Origin: Microbulbifer elongatus
GTDB taxonomy: Bacteria > Pseudomonadota > Gammaproteobacteria > Pseudomonadales > Cellvibrionaceae
Assembly (NCBI RefSeq): GCF_021165935.1
Contig: NZ_CP088953.1
Coordinates: 1,597,501 to 1,661,500 of the forward strand
Length of the DNA stretch: 64,000 nucleotides
Reading direction: 5' to 3'
Shown: in pieces, positions 28,829-36,843 of the stretch
Layout: each line of letters starts with the position of its first letter
How positions within the stretch are numbered: position 1 is the first letter of the stretch
Translations under genes and position numbers: made by a program
The notes under the pieces: generated by a model
Told to the model about the DNA's origin: nothing
The model's database searches: none
Seen by the model: the letters and a program-made list of their open reading frames with translations, nothing else

Positions 28829-29689
28829 TCAGGATTTGGCCTTTGGCGGACGGCCACGGCGAGCCGGGGTCTTCTTGGCGGCAGCCGATTTGGCTGGGCG
28901 ACCTGGCTTCTTCTTGGCTGCACTTTTGGCCGGACGGCCTGGTTTTTTCTTGGTAGCGGTTGTTTTCGCTGCGCTTTTGGCAGGACGACCTGGCTTCTTC
29001 TTGGTGGCAGCCTTGGTCTTGGCTTTAGCCTTTGACGCGGCCTTTTTGGCAGCAGCGGCAGCTTTCTTCTTAGCCGCAGCGGCCTTCTTCTTCTCGGCAG
29101 CAGCTTTCTTCTTGGCAGCGGCTGCGGCTTTCTTCTTCTCTGCAGCGGCTTTCTTTTTGGCAGCGGCAGCGGCTTTCTTGGCAGCAGCGGCAGCTTTCTT
29201 CTTCTCAGCAGCGGCCTTCTTCTTGGCGGCGGCAGCCGCTTTTTTGGCAGCGGCAGCGGCTTTTTTCTTCTCTGCGGCAGCCAGCTTCTTGGTGATCGCC
29301 GCTTCTTCTTTGGCTACGGCCTTGGCAATCTTGGTGGCCAGCTTGTTGTCTGCAGCGATGGTCGCCAGTTTGGCTTTAGCATCAGCGGCAGCAGATTTGG
29401 CTGCCGTTGCCGCTTTTTTGGCGGTCGCAGCAGCGGCCTGGGCAGTTTTAAGTTGCTTCTGTTGAGCAGCGGTTTTCTTCTTCGCGCGTACCGCTTTTAC
29501 CTTGTCAGCGGCAGCTTGTGCCTTTTTGGCAGCTTTGTCAGCTTCTTTGCTGGCCTTCTCTGCCGCCTTTTTGGCTTCAGCTTCCTGGCCGCTACGGGCC
29601 TTTTCCAGCTGAGCTTTCAGTGCGGAGAGTTCTGCCTCCAGTTTTGCTACGTTGTGTACGCGAGAAGCGACAGTTTTACGTGCAGCCAT
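28829..29689 (-). CDS. histone H1-like / AlgP-like Lys-Ala-rich DNA-binding protein
   Basis: 286 residues. Residues 1-120 are a charged helical region (coiled-coil-like), about 125-220 are near-perfect tandem units of the AAAEKKKAAAAAKK kind, and the C-terminus has three KKPGRPAKSA blocks and a final RRGRPPK, which are AT-hook-type (GRP) motifs. Such proteins bind DNA non-specifically or in AT-rich minor grooves; in Pseudomonas the relative AlgP influences alginate genes. The tandem repeat DNA can expand or contract by recombination. Start ATG follows ACAGGGATATCTT. Confidence 0.88.
   Translation of the reverse strand: MAARKTVASRVHNVAKLEAELSALKAQLEKARSGQEAEAKKAAEKASKEADKAAKKAQAAADKVKAVRAKKKTAAQQKQLKTAQAAAATAKKAATAAKSAAADAKAKLATIAADNKLATKIAKAVAKEEAAITKKLAAAEKKKAAAAAKKAAAAAKKKAAAEKKKAAAAAKKAAAAAKKKAAAEKKKAAAAAKKKAAAEKKKAAAAKKKAAAAAKKAASKAKAKTKAATKKKPGRPAKSAAKTTATKKKPGRPAKSAAKKKPGRPAKSAAAKKTPARRGRPPKAKS
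28990..29290 (-). repeat. degenerate tandem repeats encoding Lys/Ala units
   Basis: Reiterated GCAGC/TTCTTCTT-type units inside the H1-like gene, encoding alternating poly-Ala and Lys runs. Copy number is likely to vary between strains. Confidence 0.7.
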
Positions 29690-29812
29690 AAGATATCCCT
29701 GTGTCTAAATCTAGTATTTAGGTGTTATTTTGGATGAGTGGAATTCATCGCGCTAATTGCAGCTTATTTATATACTTGAATGCAAGTGTTTTCAGGGTGT
29801 TTTTACTCCGTA

Positions 29813-30658
29813 ATGAATAAATTTAAGGCTTTTTTTACTTTTTTCGCCTTCACATGGCTATTAGTCTGCGGATTCGGTGCGCTGATCCCCTTGTTGGGCA
29901 GCGCGACCGTGTCGGAAAAGATTGCCTGGTTGGGGGTAATACTCAATGCGTTAGCGCTGCCGATCTGGATGTTGCTGCGATTTTTGCGGCCAAACAAACT
30001 GGAGGGCGATGTGCGCGAACCCATGGCATTTTTTGCGGTACTCACGGGGCTCGCGCTGGCTTTGCTGGCAGATACGCAGCGTGGTTTGCCGATCTACCTG
30101 GTGCTTTTCAATCTTTTTGTCTTTCTAATTTATATCTACCACCTGAGTGCGGTATCGCACCCGCAGATGCCGGCGGTCAATGATGTTTTCCCGGTATTAT
30201 CCGCAGAGGCCGGCCGCCAGTGGCAGATCGCCGATTTTTGTGCGGCCCATGGTCTCTGCGGTGCTTTTGTAATATTCCTTCGGGGGAGCTACTGCGCGGA
30301 CAGTCGCCGTCAGCTGGTGCAGCTGCGGCAGCTGCGCGGGGAACTTGAGCGCAGAAAGATCGGTCTCGTGCTGTGGAGTGCGCAACCTCCGTCTTCATGG
30401 CCAAACAAATTCACACAGCCACTTTCTGGTGCACCCGGGATGCCCGGGGGCGTTTCAACCCTGACCGGGCCCTCTCCGTTTATTGCCTGCCAGGGTGCCC
30501 CTCTATTGGTGTATCCCTGGGTTGCGGACGCGGCCCGACCAAGTGCGTGGCTGGTGGATGCTGACGGTATTATTCTGTGGCGAGAGCTTGCGCCGAACTA
30601 TCGCACCCCGCCGGAAGCGGATTTATTGCGTGCGCAATGCTATCGCTTGCAGGATTGA
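29813..30658 (+). CDS. membrane protein with a degenerate thioredoxin/AhpC-like domain
   Basis: About 281 residues from the ATG at 29813; another ATG at 29780 adds 11 residues and neither has a good ribosome site. Four hydrophobic segments (about 7-27, 37-55, 73-90 and 94-112) make a membrane module. The C-terminal half resembles a redoxin domain: VFPVLSAEAGRQWQIADFC, FVIFLRGSYCADSRRQLVQL, RKIGLVLWSAQP, PSAWLVDADGIILWRELAPN. In the AhpC-like relatives the motif is RGxWCPYC; here it reads RGSYCADS, so one Cys is kept and the second is lost. A redox role is thus unsure. It stands alone and ends at a bidirectional terminator. Confidence 0.68.
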   Translation: MNKFKAFFTFFAFTWLLVCGFGALIPLLGSATVSEKIAWLGVILNALALPIWMLLRFLRPNKLEGDVREPMAFFAVLTGLALALLADTQRGLPIYLVLFNLFVFLIYIYHLSAVSHPQMPAVNDVFPVLSAEAGRQWQIADFCAAHGLCGAFVIFLRGSYCADSRRQLVQLRQLRGELERRKIGLVLWSAQPPSSWPNKFTQPLSGAPGMPGGVSTLTGPSPFIACQGAPLLVYPWVADAARPSAWLVDADGIILWRELAPNYRTPPEADLLRAQCYRLQD

Positions 30659-30691
30659 ATGTGACGTTAAACACATTTGTCGCCATGTATT

Positions 30692-30736
30692 AAATAAAAA
30701 GGGCGTATCGAATGTATCGATACGCCCTTTTTATTT
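30692..30736. terminator. bidirectional terminator
   Basis: A 19-bp perfect stem AAATAAAAAGGGCGTATCG / CGATACGCCCTTTTTATTT with loop AATGTAT, between convergent genes. Confidence 0.95.
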
Positions 30737-30770
30737 CGATGAGCCTGGCTCTTTCGAGCCTGAAGTTTTT

Positions 30771-31247
30771 TCAGAGCGGCCCGTATGGCAGGTACCGATT
30801 GTCAGTATGTTCACGAATCCACATGAGCTGCGCTTTGTTTAACGGTGATTTGCGCTGACGCAATGATTTCGCCAGAGGTATGACCGGTGACTCGGCACCG
30901 CCGGGCCAATCGAGGCTCGATTCCGCCAGAGTAAAAAAGCGGATCAGGCCCCAGATCTGTTGTGGCTGCCAGTGCGAGGCTTCCTGCAGCCACTGACTGG
31001 TGGGCAAGCCCGCGAGCCAGTGGGCAGACTGGAGCGACGCCGGCAGCGTGGTCGGGTCGAGGGCGGGTGCATGCATCGCCGTCGGGTCCGCTGCGTATTG
31101 CAGGTCGGAAGCCTCTTGTGAGTCTGTGGCTGGAGCCGTAGGACACTCCATAAACTCCAGAATCTGCTCCAGCAGAGCGCGGTCAATTTGCTGACCGGAT
31201 TGATCATTGGAAGCCTGATTGGCAGGCTCCCAGGCGCCGACACTCAT
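30771..31247 (-). CDS. protein of unknown function
   Basis: 158 residues from the ATG at 31247, which is preceded by AGGAGTTACT; an upstream in-frame start at 31388 has no such site. No signal peptide or membrane segment. The N-terminal half is Gln/Ala/Thr-rich and probably flexible (SGQQIDRALLEQILEFMECP is the one helical patch), and the C-terminal half has Trp-rich and basic segments (LPTSQWLQEASHWQPQQIWG, LRQRKSPLNKAQLMWIREHT) that look like a folded domain. I do not recognise the family. It is divergent from mgsA. Confidence 0.7.
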   Translation of the reverse strand: MSVGAWEPANQASNDQSGQQIDRALLEQILEFMECPTAPATDSQEASDLQYAADPTAMHAPALDPTTLPASLQSAHWLAGLPTSQWLQEASHWQPQQIWGLIRFFTLAESSLDWPGGAESPVIPLAKSLRQRKSPLNKAQLMWIREHTDNRYLPYGPL

Positions 31248-31461
31248 AGTAACTCCTATATAAAAGCAGGCCCGGCGTATATGGGCCCGGGCGTGTGAGG
31301 CCCGAATTATACATAGGCCGGAGCATTTGGGCCGAAGGCCCGCGTTCCTGCTGGATGGATGCCGGGCGGGGAATTCTGCATAATCCATGTATCCTTTATG
31401 GCGCGCCCTGAACCGGAGTGGGTCTGCTATACAATCTGACCAGTTTTTACCTGGGGGTCAT

Positions 31462-31932
31462 ATGAACACAATCGACAAGCCGATCGCTGCGCGCAAACGC
31501 ATAGCACTGGTTGCCCACGACAATCGCAAGCAGGGGTTGATCGCCTGGTGTGACAAGCACCGGGGGGTGCTGGAACAGCACCAGCTGCTCGGCACCGGTA
31601 CCACCGGCACCCAGATCGAAGCATCCACCGGCATGCCCGTGGAAAAACTGTTCAGTGGCCCGATGGGAGGGGATCAGCAATTGGGCGCCAAGATCTGTCA
31701 GGGGGACGTGGATATCCTGATTTTCTTCTGGGACCCTTTTGAGCCCATGCCCCATGACCCGGACGTAAAGGCCCTGTTGCGGATTGCCGCAGTATGGAAT
31801 ATCCCGGTGGCCTGTAACGCCAGCAGCGCGGATATGATGATTCACTCCACTCTGATGTCGCAGAGTTTTGCCCGTGAAGTACCTGACTATCAGGGCTATC
31901 TGGCCGCCAGAACCGGTGAAATCACTGTTTAA
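31462..31932 (+). CDS. mgsA: methylglyoxal synthase
   Basis: 156 residues, normal for the enzyme that turns dihydroxyacetone phosphate into methylglyoxal and phosphate, a bypass of glycolysis under phosphate limitation. Motifs: RIALVAHDNRKQGLIAW, the phosphate-binding GTGTTGTQIE, the catalytic Asp in SGPMGGDQQLGA and the FFWDPFEPMPHDPDVKALLR block with conserved His. The ATG at 31462 follows GGGGGTCAT and gives the standard N-terminus. It stands alone and is divergent from the unknown gene before it. Confidence 0.96.
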   Translation: MNTIDKPIAARKRIALVAHDNRKQGLIAWCDKHRGVLEQHQLLGTGTTGTQIEASTGMPVEKLFSGPMGGDQQLGAKICQGDVDILIFFWDPFEPMPHDPDVKALLRIAAVWNIPVACNASSADMMIHSTLMSQSFAREVPDYQGYLAARTGEITV

Positions 31933-32098
31933 TTTGTAATCTTTCCGCTTGAGCTGCGTCTGTAACTCATTGATTTTTAAGGGCTTAGTGCCTGTAGCTA
32001 AGGTTGCACTTGCATTGGTGGGCATTTCCCGGCAATCTTCCCCACCTGATTAGACCGGTGAATCCGGCGAATTCGAATCAAAAACTGTACGGTGTTTT

Positions 32099-32521
32099 AT
32101 GAGTAGACGACGCGGTAAGGCCGTAGAAGAAGAAAAAGCGGACATCGACCTGACGCCCATGTTGGACGTCGTATTCATCATGCTGATCTTCTTTATCGTG
32201 ACGGCATCCTTCGTAAAAGAGAAGGCGCTGGACGTGAACGTCCCGGATCCGGATCAGCAGGTGGAAACGCCGCCGGATCCCGACAAGCAAAACATTCTGA
32301 TCAGCGTCAACTCCGCTGACGAGATCTGGATGGGTCCGACCCGTATTGACAGCCGCGCCGTACGTGCCCGTATTGCCCAGCTATACGCGGAAAACCCCCA
32401 GGCCATCGTGATCATCCGTGCGCACAACAAGTCCAGTGCCGACACCTATGTGACGATCGCCGACGCGGCCAAAGAGGTGAATCCGAACATTCAGGTTTCC
32501 CTTGTACCTTACGAAGACTGA
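32099..32521 (+). CDS. ExbD/TolR family biopolymer transport protein (solitary)
   Basis: 140 residues with one TM segment (about 24-43) after the family motif DIDLTPMLDVVFIMLIFFIV; the Asp in MLDVVF is the residue that carries protons in ExbD and TolR. The periplasmic C-terminal domain (VNSADEIWMGPTRIDSRAVR ... PNIQVSLVPYED) has the ExbD beta-alpha pattern. No ExbB or TonB gene is adjacent, which is unusual for this family; it must partner with proteins encoded elsewhere. The leader before it, about 165 bases, holds nothing I can assign. A strong terminator follows. Confidence 0.93.
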   Translation: MSRRRGKAVEEEKADIDLTPMLDVVFIMLIFFIVTASFVKEKALDVNVPDPDQQVETPPDPDKQNILISVNSADEIWMGPTRIDSRAVRARIAQLYAENPQAIVIIRAHNKSSADTYVTIADAAKEVNPNIQVSLVPYED

Positions 32522-32567
32522 TCTCCCATAGTGGGTCTTCGTCGAGAGCCCGGCTCTCACAGGATGG

Positions 32568-32594
32568 AAAAGCCAGCAACTGCTGGCTTTTTTT
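32568..32594. terminator. terminator between exbD-like gene and tryptophan dioxygenase
   Basis: AAAGCCAGCA / TGCTGGCTTT with loop AC and a seven-T tail on the plus strand. It serves the ExbD gene and possibly, less well, the convergent gene. Confidence 0.9.
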
Positions 32595-32640
32595 ATGTCT
32601 GCGATTTCTTCCTCAGCGCTAGGGGCGCTGCCGGGACGCC

Positions 32641-33423
32641 TCAGAATTCCGCCCGAATCGCCCACAGGTCGGGAAAAACCGGTTTGAACAGGGTGCTCTG
32701 CAGGTAGCCTACACCGCTGGATCCACCGGTGCCCACCTTGCTGCCGATGGTGCGTTCCACCATTTTCACGTGCCGGTAGCGCCACTGCTGCAGGGAGGTG
32801 TCGATGTCGACCAGTGCCTCGCAGATCTCACTGACCAATGGGTCGTTTCGGTACACATCGATCAATACCTTCTGCACGGCACTAGAGGGCTCTGCCACCT
32901 GGCTGAAATCCCGGGTCAGCTCCGACTGCGGTATATCATGGCCTTCGTGGGCGAGGAACTGCAGGAAGGCGTCCCACAGGGTTGGGGCTTCCATGCGCTT
33001 TTGCAGACGTTGGTAGTGATCGGAGCCGGGCGGATAGTTGTCCAGTTTGCGTGCATCTTTGGCGCCAAAGAGGAATTCCAGTTCGCGAAACTGGTAGGAC
33101 TGGAAGCCACTGGCGGTGGACAGGCGATCGCGGAAGGAGTTGAACTCCAGTGGAGTAAGGGTTTCCAGGATGTCGACCTGCTGAATCAGGGTACGATAGA
33201 TCGCATCGACCCGTTTCAGGGTGTGCAGAGCGCGATTGCGCTCTCCCGCGTTGAACAGTCGCACCAGAAAGTCCAGTTCATGCAGTAGCTGTTTGAACCA
33301 CAGTTCGTAGCTCTGGTGGATCACAATAAACAGAAGCTCGTCGTGTTCCGGGCCCTCGGAAAGTGGCTGCTGGCACTTCAGCAACTCGTCGACTTTGAGG
33401 TAAGAGCTGTATGTCACTGTCAT
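32641..33423 (-). CDS. kynA: tryptophan 2,3-dioxygenase
   Basis: About 260 residues from the ATG at 33423, preceded by AGAGGAATG; an ATG at 33450 would add nine residues. A heme enzyme opening the indole ring of tryptophan to N-formylkynurenine. Family motifs: HDELLFIVIHQSYELWFKQL (distal His and substrate contacts), FRDRLSTASGFQSYQFRELE, and the proximal heme His in WRYRHVKMVERTIGSKVGTG followed by GGSSGVGYLQ. The rest of the kynurenine pathway is not in the window. The gene stands alone. Confidence 0.95.
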   Translation of the reverse strand: MTVTYSSYLKVDELLKCQQPLSEGPEHDELLFIVIHQSYELWFKQLLHELDFLVRLFNAGERNRALHTLKRVDAIYRTLIQQVDILETLTPLEFNSFRDRLSTASGFQSYQFRELEFLFGAKDARKLDNYPPGSDHYQRLQKRMEAPTLWDAFLQFLAHEGHDIPQSELTRDFSQVAEPSSAVQKVLIDVYRNDPLVSEICEALVDIDTSLQQWRYRHVKMVERTIGSKVGTGGSSGVGYLQSTLFKPVFPDLWAIRAEF

Positions 33424-33731
33424 GATCGAATCATTCCTCTCGGCGCACATGTCACCAACAGCCTGCTGTGAAGCAATAAAGGTAACGTTATCTGGCGTCT
33501 TGTAATTGTATTATTGCGCATTCGCGCGATTTATTGGTCACATTATAAGGTGGTAAGTGGTGAATGTGGAAAAATCCTATACGGCTCCTCGGCGGTCGTC
33601 CCGTCTGACCCTCGGGATTCGGAATCGGTAACCCAAACTGGTTGAAATGGACCTCGTGCCTGCTGACTTAGTGACTAAACTAGCGCTAACTGTCCTACCC
33701 CAATAACGAAGTCAGACTATCGGAGCCCCGT
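33424..33731. other. divergent intergenic region, tryptophan dioxygenase and crotonase
   Basis: AT-rich. A consensus TATAAT lies on the minus strand at 33542-33547, about 120 bases before the dioxygenase start, without a clear -35 box. Nothing else could be assigned. Confidence 0.4.
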
Positions 33732-34523
33732 ATGCCAAGCCCCTTACAGAGCCCCTGTGCCGAAATTGACGCCCAGTTGATTGATCGGGTGCTGGAGATC
33801 ACCATCAACCGCCCGGCGCGTAAGAATGCGTTGACCCAGGCCATGTACTCGGCCATGGCGGAGCTGTTGAACGAGGCCGCGTCAAACCCCCAGGTGCGGG
33901 CCGTGATTCTCACCGGGGCCGGTGGTGCGTTTACCAGCGGTAACGATCTCGCCGATTTTCTCGGGGGCTCTGCCAGTAGTGAAGAATCTCCGGTATTCCA
34001 GTTTATGATGGCGCTGTATCAGTTTCCCAAGCCGGTCATCGCGGCGGTGAGCGGGGTGGCGGTGGGTATCGGTACCACACTGCTGCTGCACTGTGATCTG
34101 GCCATTGCCGAGGATGAGGCGGTGTTCCAGATGCCTTTTGTAAACCTCGGACTGTGCCCGGAATACGCTTCCAGTCTGATACTGCCGCGGATCATGGGGC
34201 AGTCGAAAGCCGCCGAACTTCTGCTGTTGGGGAACAAGTTTGACGCGCAAACCGCAGCCAGCGTGAATATCTGCAACGAAGTTGTGTTTTCCGGGGAGGC
34301 CCTGGGCCGCGCCAGAGCGTACGCGGCGGAGCTGGCGAAAAAAGCACCGGAAGCCGTGCGGCTGAGTAAAAAACTTTTACGCCAGGGCACGTATGAAGCG
34401 GGCCTGGCTGCGATTCGTGAAGAGGCGCGATATTTCCAGGAGCGGTTGCAATCAGAAGAGTTTCGCGAGGCGGCCACGGCTTTTATGGAAAAACGTCCGG
34501 CGGACTTTTCCCGTTTCGAGTGA
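33732..34523 (+). CDS. enoyl-CoA hydratase/isomerase (crotonase) family protein
   Basis: 263 residues, one crotonase domain. Oxyanion-hole segments are visible in TGAGGAFTSGNDLADFL and AVSGVAVGIGTTLLLHCDLA. Of the two catalytic glutamates of hydratases, the later one is kept (LGLCPEYASSLILPRIMG) and the earlier one is not seen. This pattern is closer to delta3-delta2-enoyl-CoA isomerases and PaaG-like enzymes, so hydratase activity should not be assumed. The start follows GGAGCCCCGT. Isolated from other beta-oxidation genes. Confidence 0.88.
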   Translation: MPSPLQSPCAEIDAQLIDRVLEITINRPARKNALTQAMYSAMAELLNEAASNPQVRAVILTGAGGAFTSGNDLADFLGGSASSEESPVFQFMMALYQFPKPVIAAVSGVAVGIGTTLLLHCDLAIAEDEAVFQMPFVNLGLCPEYASSLILPRIMGQSKAAELLLLGNKFDAQTAASVNICNEVVFSGEALGRARAYAAELAKKAPEAVRLSKKLLRQGTYEAGLAAIREEARYFQERLQSEEFREAATAFMEKRPADFSRFE

Positions 34524-34902
34524 CTTCCCCGCCCGGTACCCGGTGCGGTGAAGGGAAAATGTCCCGTTACACAGATTTGGCATATTTAACCGGGCAATGC
34601 CTGAAAAAGGGTCGTCATTGGCGGCCTTTTTTTCGTTGCACGTCTTTCTGTGGAACATTTTGCTTCGTTTTAATCTCTTTGAAAAATTACAGTCTTTTGC
34701 TGCGTGGTTTTTGAGGTTTTGTTTCGAGGCGTGTGGCGGGAGTGAGCCGATCGTTGAGTGATTCTGACCCCGTGAGCCGGTAAACTTCCGAACCAGAACA
34801 CGGCTTCCAGCGGTAATGGTCCAACCATTGCGCATGGCGCCGACATGTGATTTTTGCCCGGTTTAAAAATAATCTACGCCGGACACAATATTCAGGCGCT
34901 TC
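34524..34902 (+). other. intergenic region with weak terminator
   Basis: About 380 bases. AAAAAGG (34604-34610) and CCTTTTTTT (34625-34633) can form an imperfect hairpin with a T tract, a likely terminator of the crotonase gene. The rest is AT-rich without a supported reading frame. Confidence 0.45.
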
Positions 34903-36843
34903 ATGACAGCTCCACAAGTCCACACCGCGGCCTTTTCCCTACGCACCTGCCGATGGCCCCATTGGCAGTGGCGGTGTGCGCCGGCCCTCGTACTGATGCT
35001 GCTGATGGCCATGTGCGGTATTTCCGTACAGGCATCGACCGTCGTGGCGGTGGGGGCTGGAGAGGCGGGGGGGCAGCGTACCGGGCAGAGCGCCGTGTGG
35101 CATGATCCCAGTGGAGACGCTGGTTTGCAGGCAGCGATAACCGCGCTGCAGGCGGGGCAGTTCAAACCACTGGCGAGCGCCGGCTCCACGGGTCTGAAGA
35201 AGGGCAGCTACTGGTCCTTTTTTGAGCTGCACAATACCCGACAACAGCCGTTACCCTTGCGGCTCGAGTATGTCGACCATCAGTTGATCCGGTTGCGCGC
35301 GTATGTCCGCGATGCTGGTACCGGCGGAGAATTTCGGGAGATCGCAGATCAGGCTATGGGCGAGCCTTTCGCACGCCGCCCGGTCTTCCATAACCGGTTT
35401 GTGGTGCCCGTTACCCTGGATGCGGGAGCAATAACCGGATTTCTGGTGCGTTTCGACTCGGAAGAAGCTGGTTTCGTGTTCCCCTCCATGCGTATCTGGA
35501 GCCCGGACGCGTTGAGCAAGTCCCATACCGGAGAAACCGCCGTACTGGCTTTTCTGTTTGGTGGTATTGCGCTGATATCCCTGTTCTCGCTGATCGTGGG
35601 GGTAACCACCGGTGATTCCAGTTTCTTTGCCTATTTCGTTTACGGCATCTCCAAGATCATTGCCTGGGGCACGATTCTCGGCTTTACCCATCAGTATGTG
35701 GTGCAGAATCATTTCCACTGGAGCTATATGTCGGCAGCGGGTGCCCTCAGTATTTTCTGTGGTGTGGTTTTTGATCGCCTGTTTCTACAGACCCACAAGT
35801 ACACGCCACGTCTCGACTATCTTCTGCTGCTGATGATGGTTAACGCTGGTGTGCTATTGGTGAGTGCGCTGCTTCAGCTCAAGCAGGTTGCGTTGATCAG
35901 TATTACCCTGGCACTGCTGTTCTATCCGCTCATGACGTTTGTCGCGCTGGTGCGCTGGCGACAGGGCTCCAGTGAAGCGGCAGTATTTGCCATCGGCTGG
36001 ACGCTGTTGCTCACCGGGCTCTTTTACCAGGCCTTGCGAGATCTGGGGCTGGTGGAACACAACCTGCTGAACTATTACCTGCCGCCACTGAGCTCCTTTG
36101 TGGAAATGGTCACCATCATGGCGGCAATGGGAATCAAGCTGCGCCGGGTACGTTTGCAGGGGTTGGAATCTGAGCGTCAGTACCGCCGCCACCTGGAGCA
36201 ATCCAAGGTGAAGCTGGAGGGCCTGGTGCGCGCTCGTACCGAAGAACTTGAGAAGGCCAAGCAGCAGGCGGAAATGGAGGCGCGTACGGATCCCCTGACG
36301 GGAATACGCAACCGCCGCAGTTTCCTGGCCGAGGCCGAGCTGTGCCTCAAGCGGGCCTACCGGAAAGGAGAGCCGGTCAGCTTGCTGATGTTCGATATTG
36401 ACCACTTCAAATCCATCAATGACAACCACGGTCATGGGATCGGCGATGAAGCCCTGCGGCAGTTCAGCCACACCATTCAGGCGAAGATCCGCGAAACCGA
36501 TGTGTTCGGTCGCCTCGGCGGGGAAGAGTTTGCGTTGTTGATTACCGAGACCAGGCCGGACGCCCTGCACACTGCAGAGCGGCTGCGGGACAATATCGCA
36601 GGTATCCGACTCCCCAGTGGGGAAGAGGAGGTACAGTTCACCTCGAGTATCGGCGTTGCCTGCGCCCATCAGACGCAAACTCTGGAACAGCTGATGCGTG
36701 AAGCGGATGAAGCGCTATACGCAGCCAAGCAGGGGGGGGCGCGACCAGGTGGTGGAATACGCACAATCCAACGCGGACGCGCATGCCGCGTTGTCCAGGG
36801 AAGAGCCGCAGCCGGCCTGATACCGATCCGCATGGACCACTAG
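34903..36843 (+). CDS. 7TMR-DISM membrane diguanylate cyclase (GGDEF), C-terminus shifted
   Basis: 646 residues as read. Signal peptide (about 1-45), a periplasmic 7TMR-DISM extracellular domain (WSFFELHNTRQQPLPLRLEY, the carbohydrate-binding-like fold), seven TM segments (about 208-395), a coiled coil (about 405-455), then GGDEF with signature GRLGGEEFALL. The active-site motif is GGEEF, and RETD five residues before it is the inhibitory RxxD site, so active c-di-GMP synthesis with product inhibition is expected. The last 35 residues after AAKQGG do not look like the family; see the G8 tract entry. The ribosome site is weak. Confidence 0.92.
   Translation: MTAPQVHTAAFSLRTCRWPHWQWRCAPALVLMLLMAMCGISVQASTVVAVGAGEAGGQRTGQSAVWHDPSGDAGLQAAITALQAGQFKPLASAGSTGLKKGSYWSFFELHNTRQQPLPLRLEYVDHQLIRLRAYVRDAGTGGEFREIADQAMGEPFARRPVFHNRFVVPVTLDAGAITGFLVRFDSEEAGFVFPSMRIWSPDALSKSHTGETAVLAFLFGGIALISLFSLIVGVTTGDSSFFAYFVYGISKIIAWGTILGFTHQYVVQNHFHWSYMSAAGALSIFCGVVFDRLFLQTHKYTPRLDYLLLLMMVNAGVLLVSALLQLKQVALISITLALLFYPLMTFVALVRWRQGSSEAAVFAIGWTLLLTGLFYQALRDLGLVEHNLLNYYLPPLSSFVEMVTIMAAMGIKLRRVRLQGLESERQYRRHLEQSKVKLEGLVRARTEELEKAKQQAEMEARTDPLTGIRNRRSFLAEAELCLKRAYRKGEPVSLLMFDIDHFKSINDNHGHGIGDEALRQFSHTIQAKIRETDVFGRLGGEEFALLITETRPDALHTAERLRDNIAGIRLPSGEEEVQFTSSIGVACAHQTQTLEQLMREADEALYAAKQGGARPGGGIRTIQRGRACRVVQGRAAAGLIPIRMDH
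36732..36739 (+). repeat. G8 homopolymer at a frame change in the diguanylate cyclase gene
   Basis: Eight G in a row. With seven G the frame would continue as AAKQGGRDQVVEYAQS and on to a TGA at 36818-36820, the normal GGDEF ending (AK-x-x-GR-x-x-V). With eight G the frame runs to 36843 with a Gly/Arg-rich tail. So either a slipped base in the strain or a sequencing error. Confidence 0.85.

Noticed and set aside
28836..29465. Phe/Ala-rich open frame opposite the H1-like gene.
   Set aside because: Mirror image of the Lys/Ala repeats; the sense gene has AT-hook motifs, a ribosome site and known relatives.
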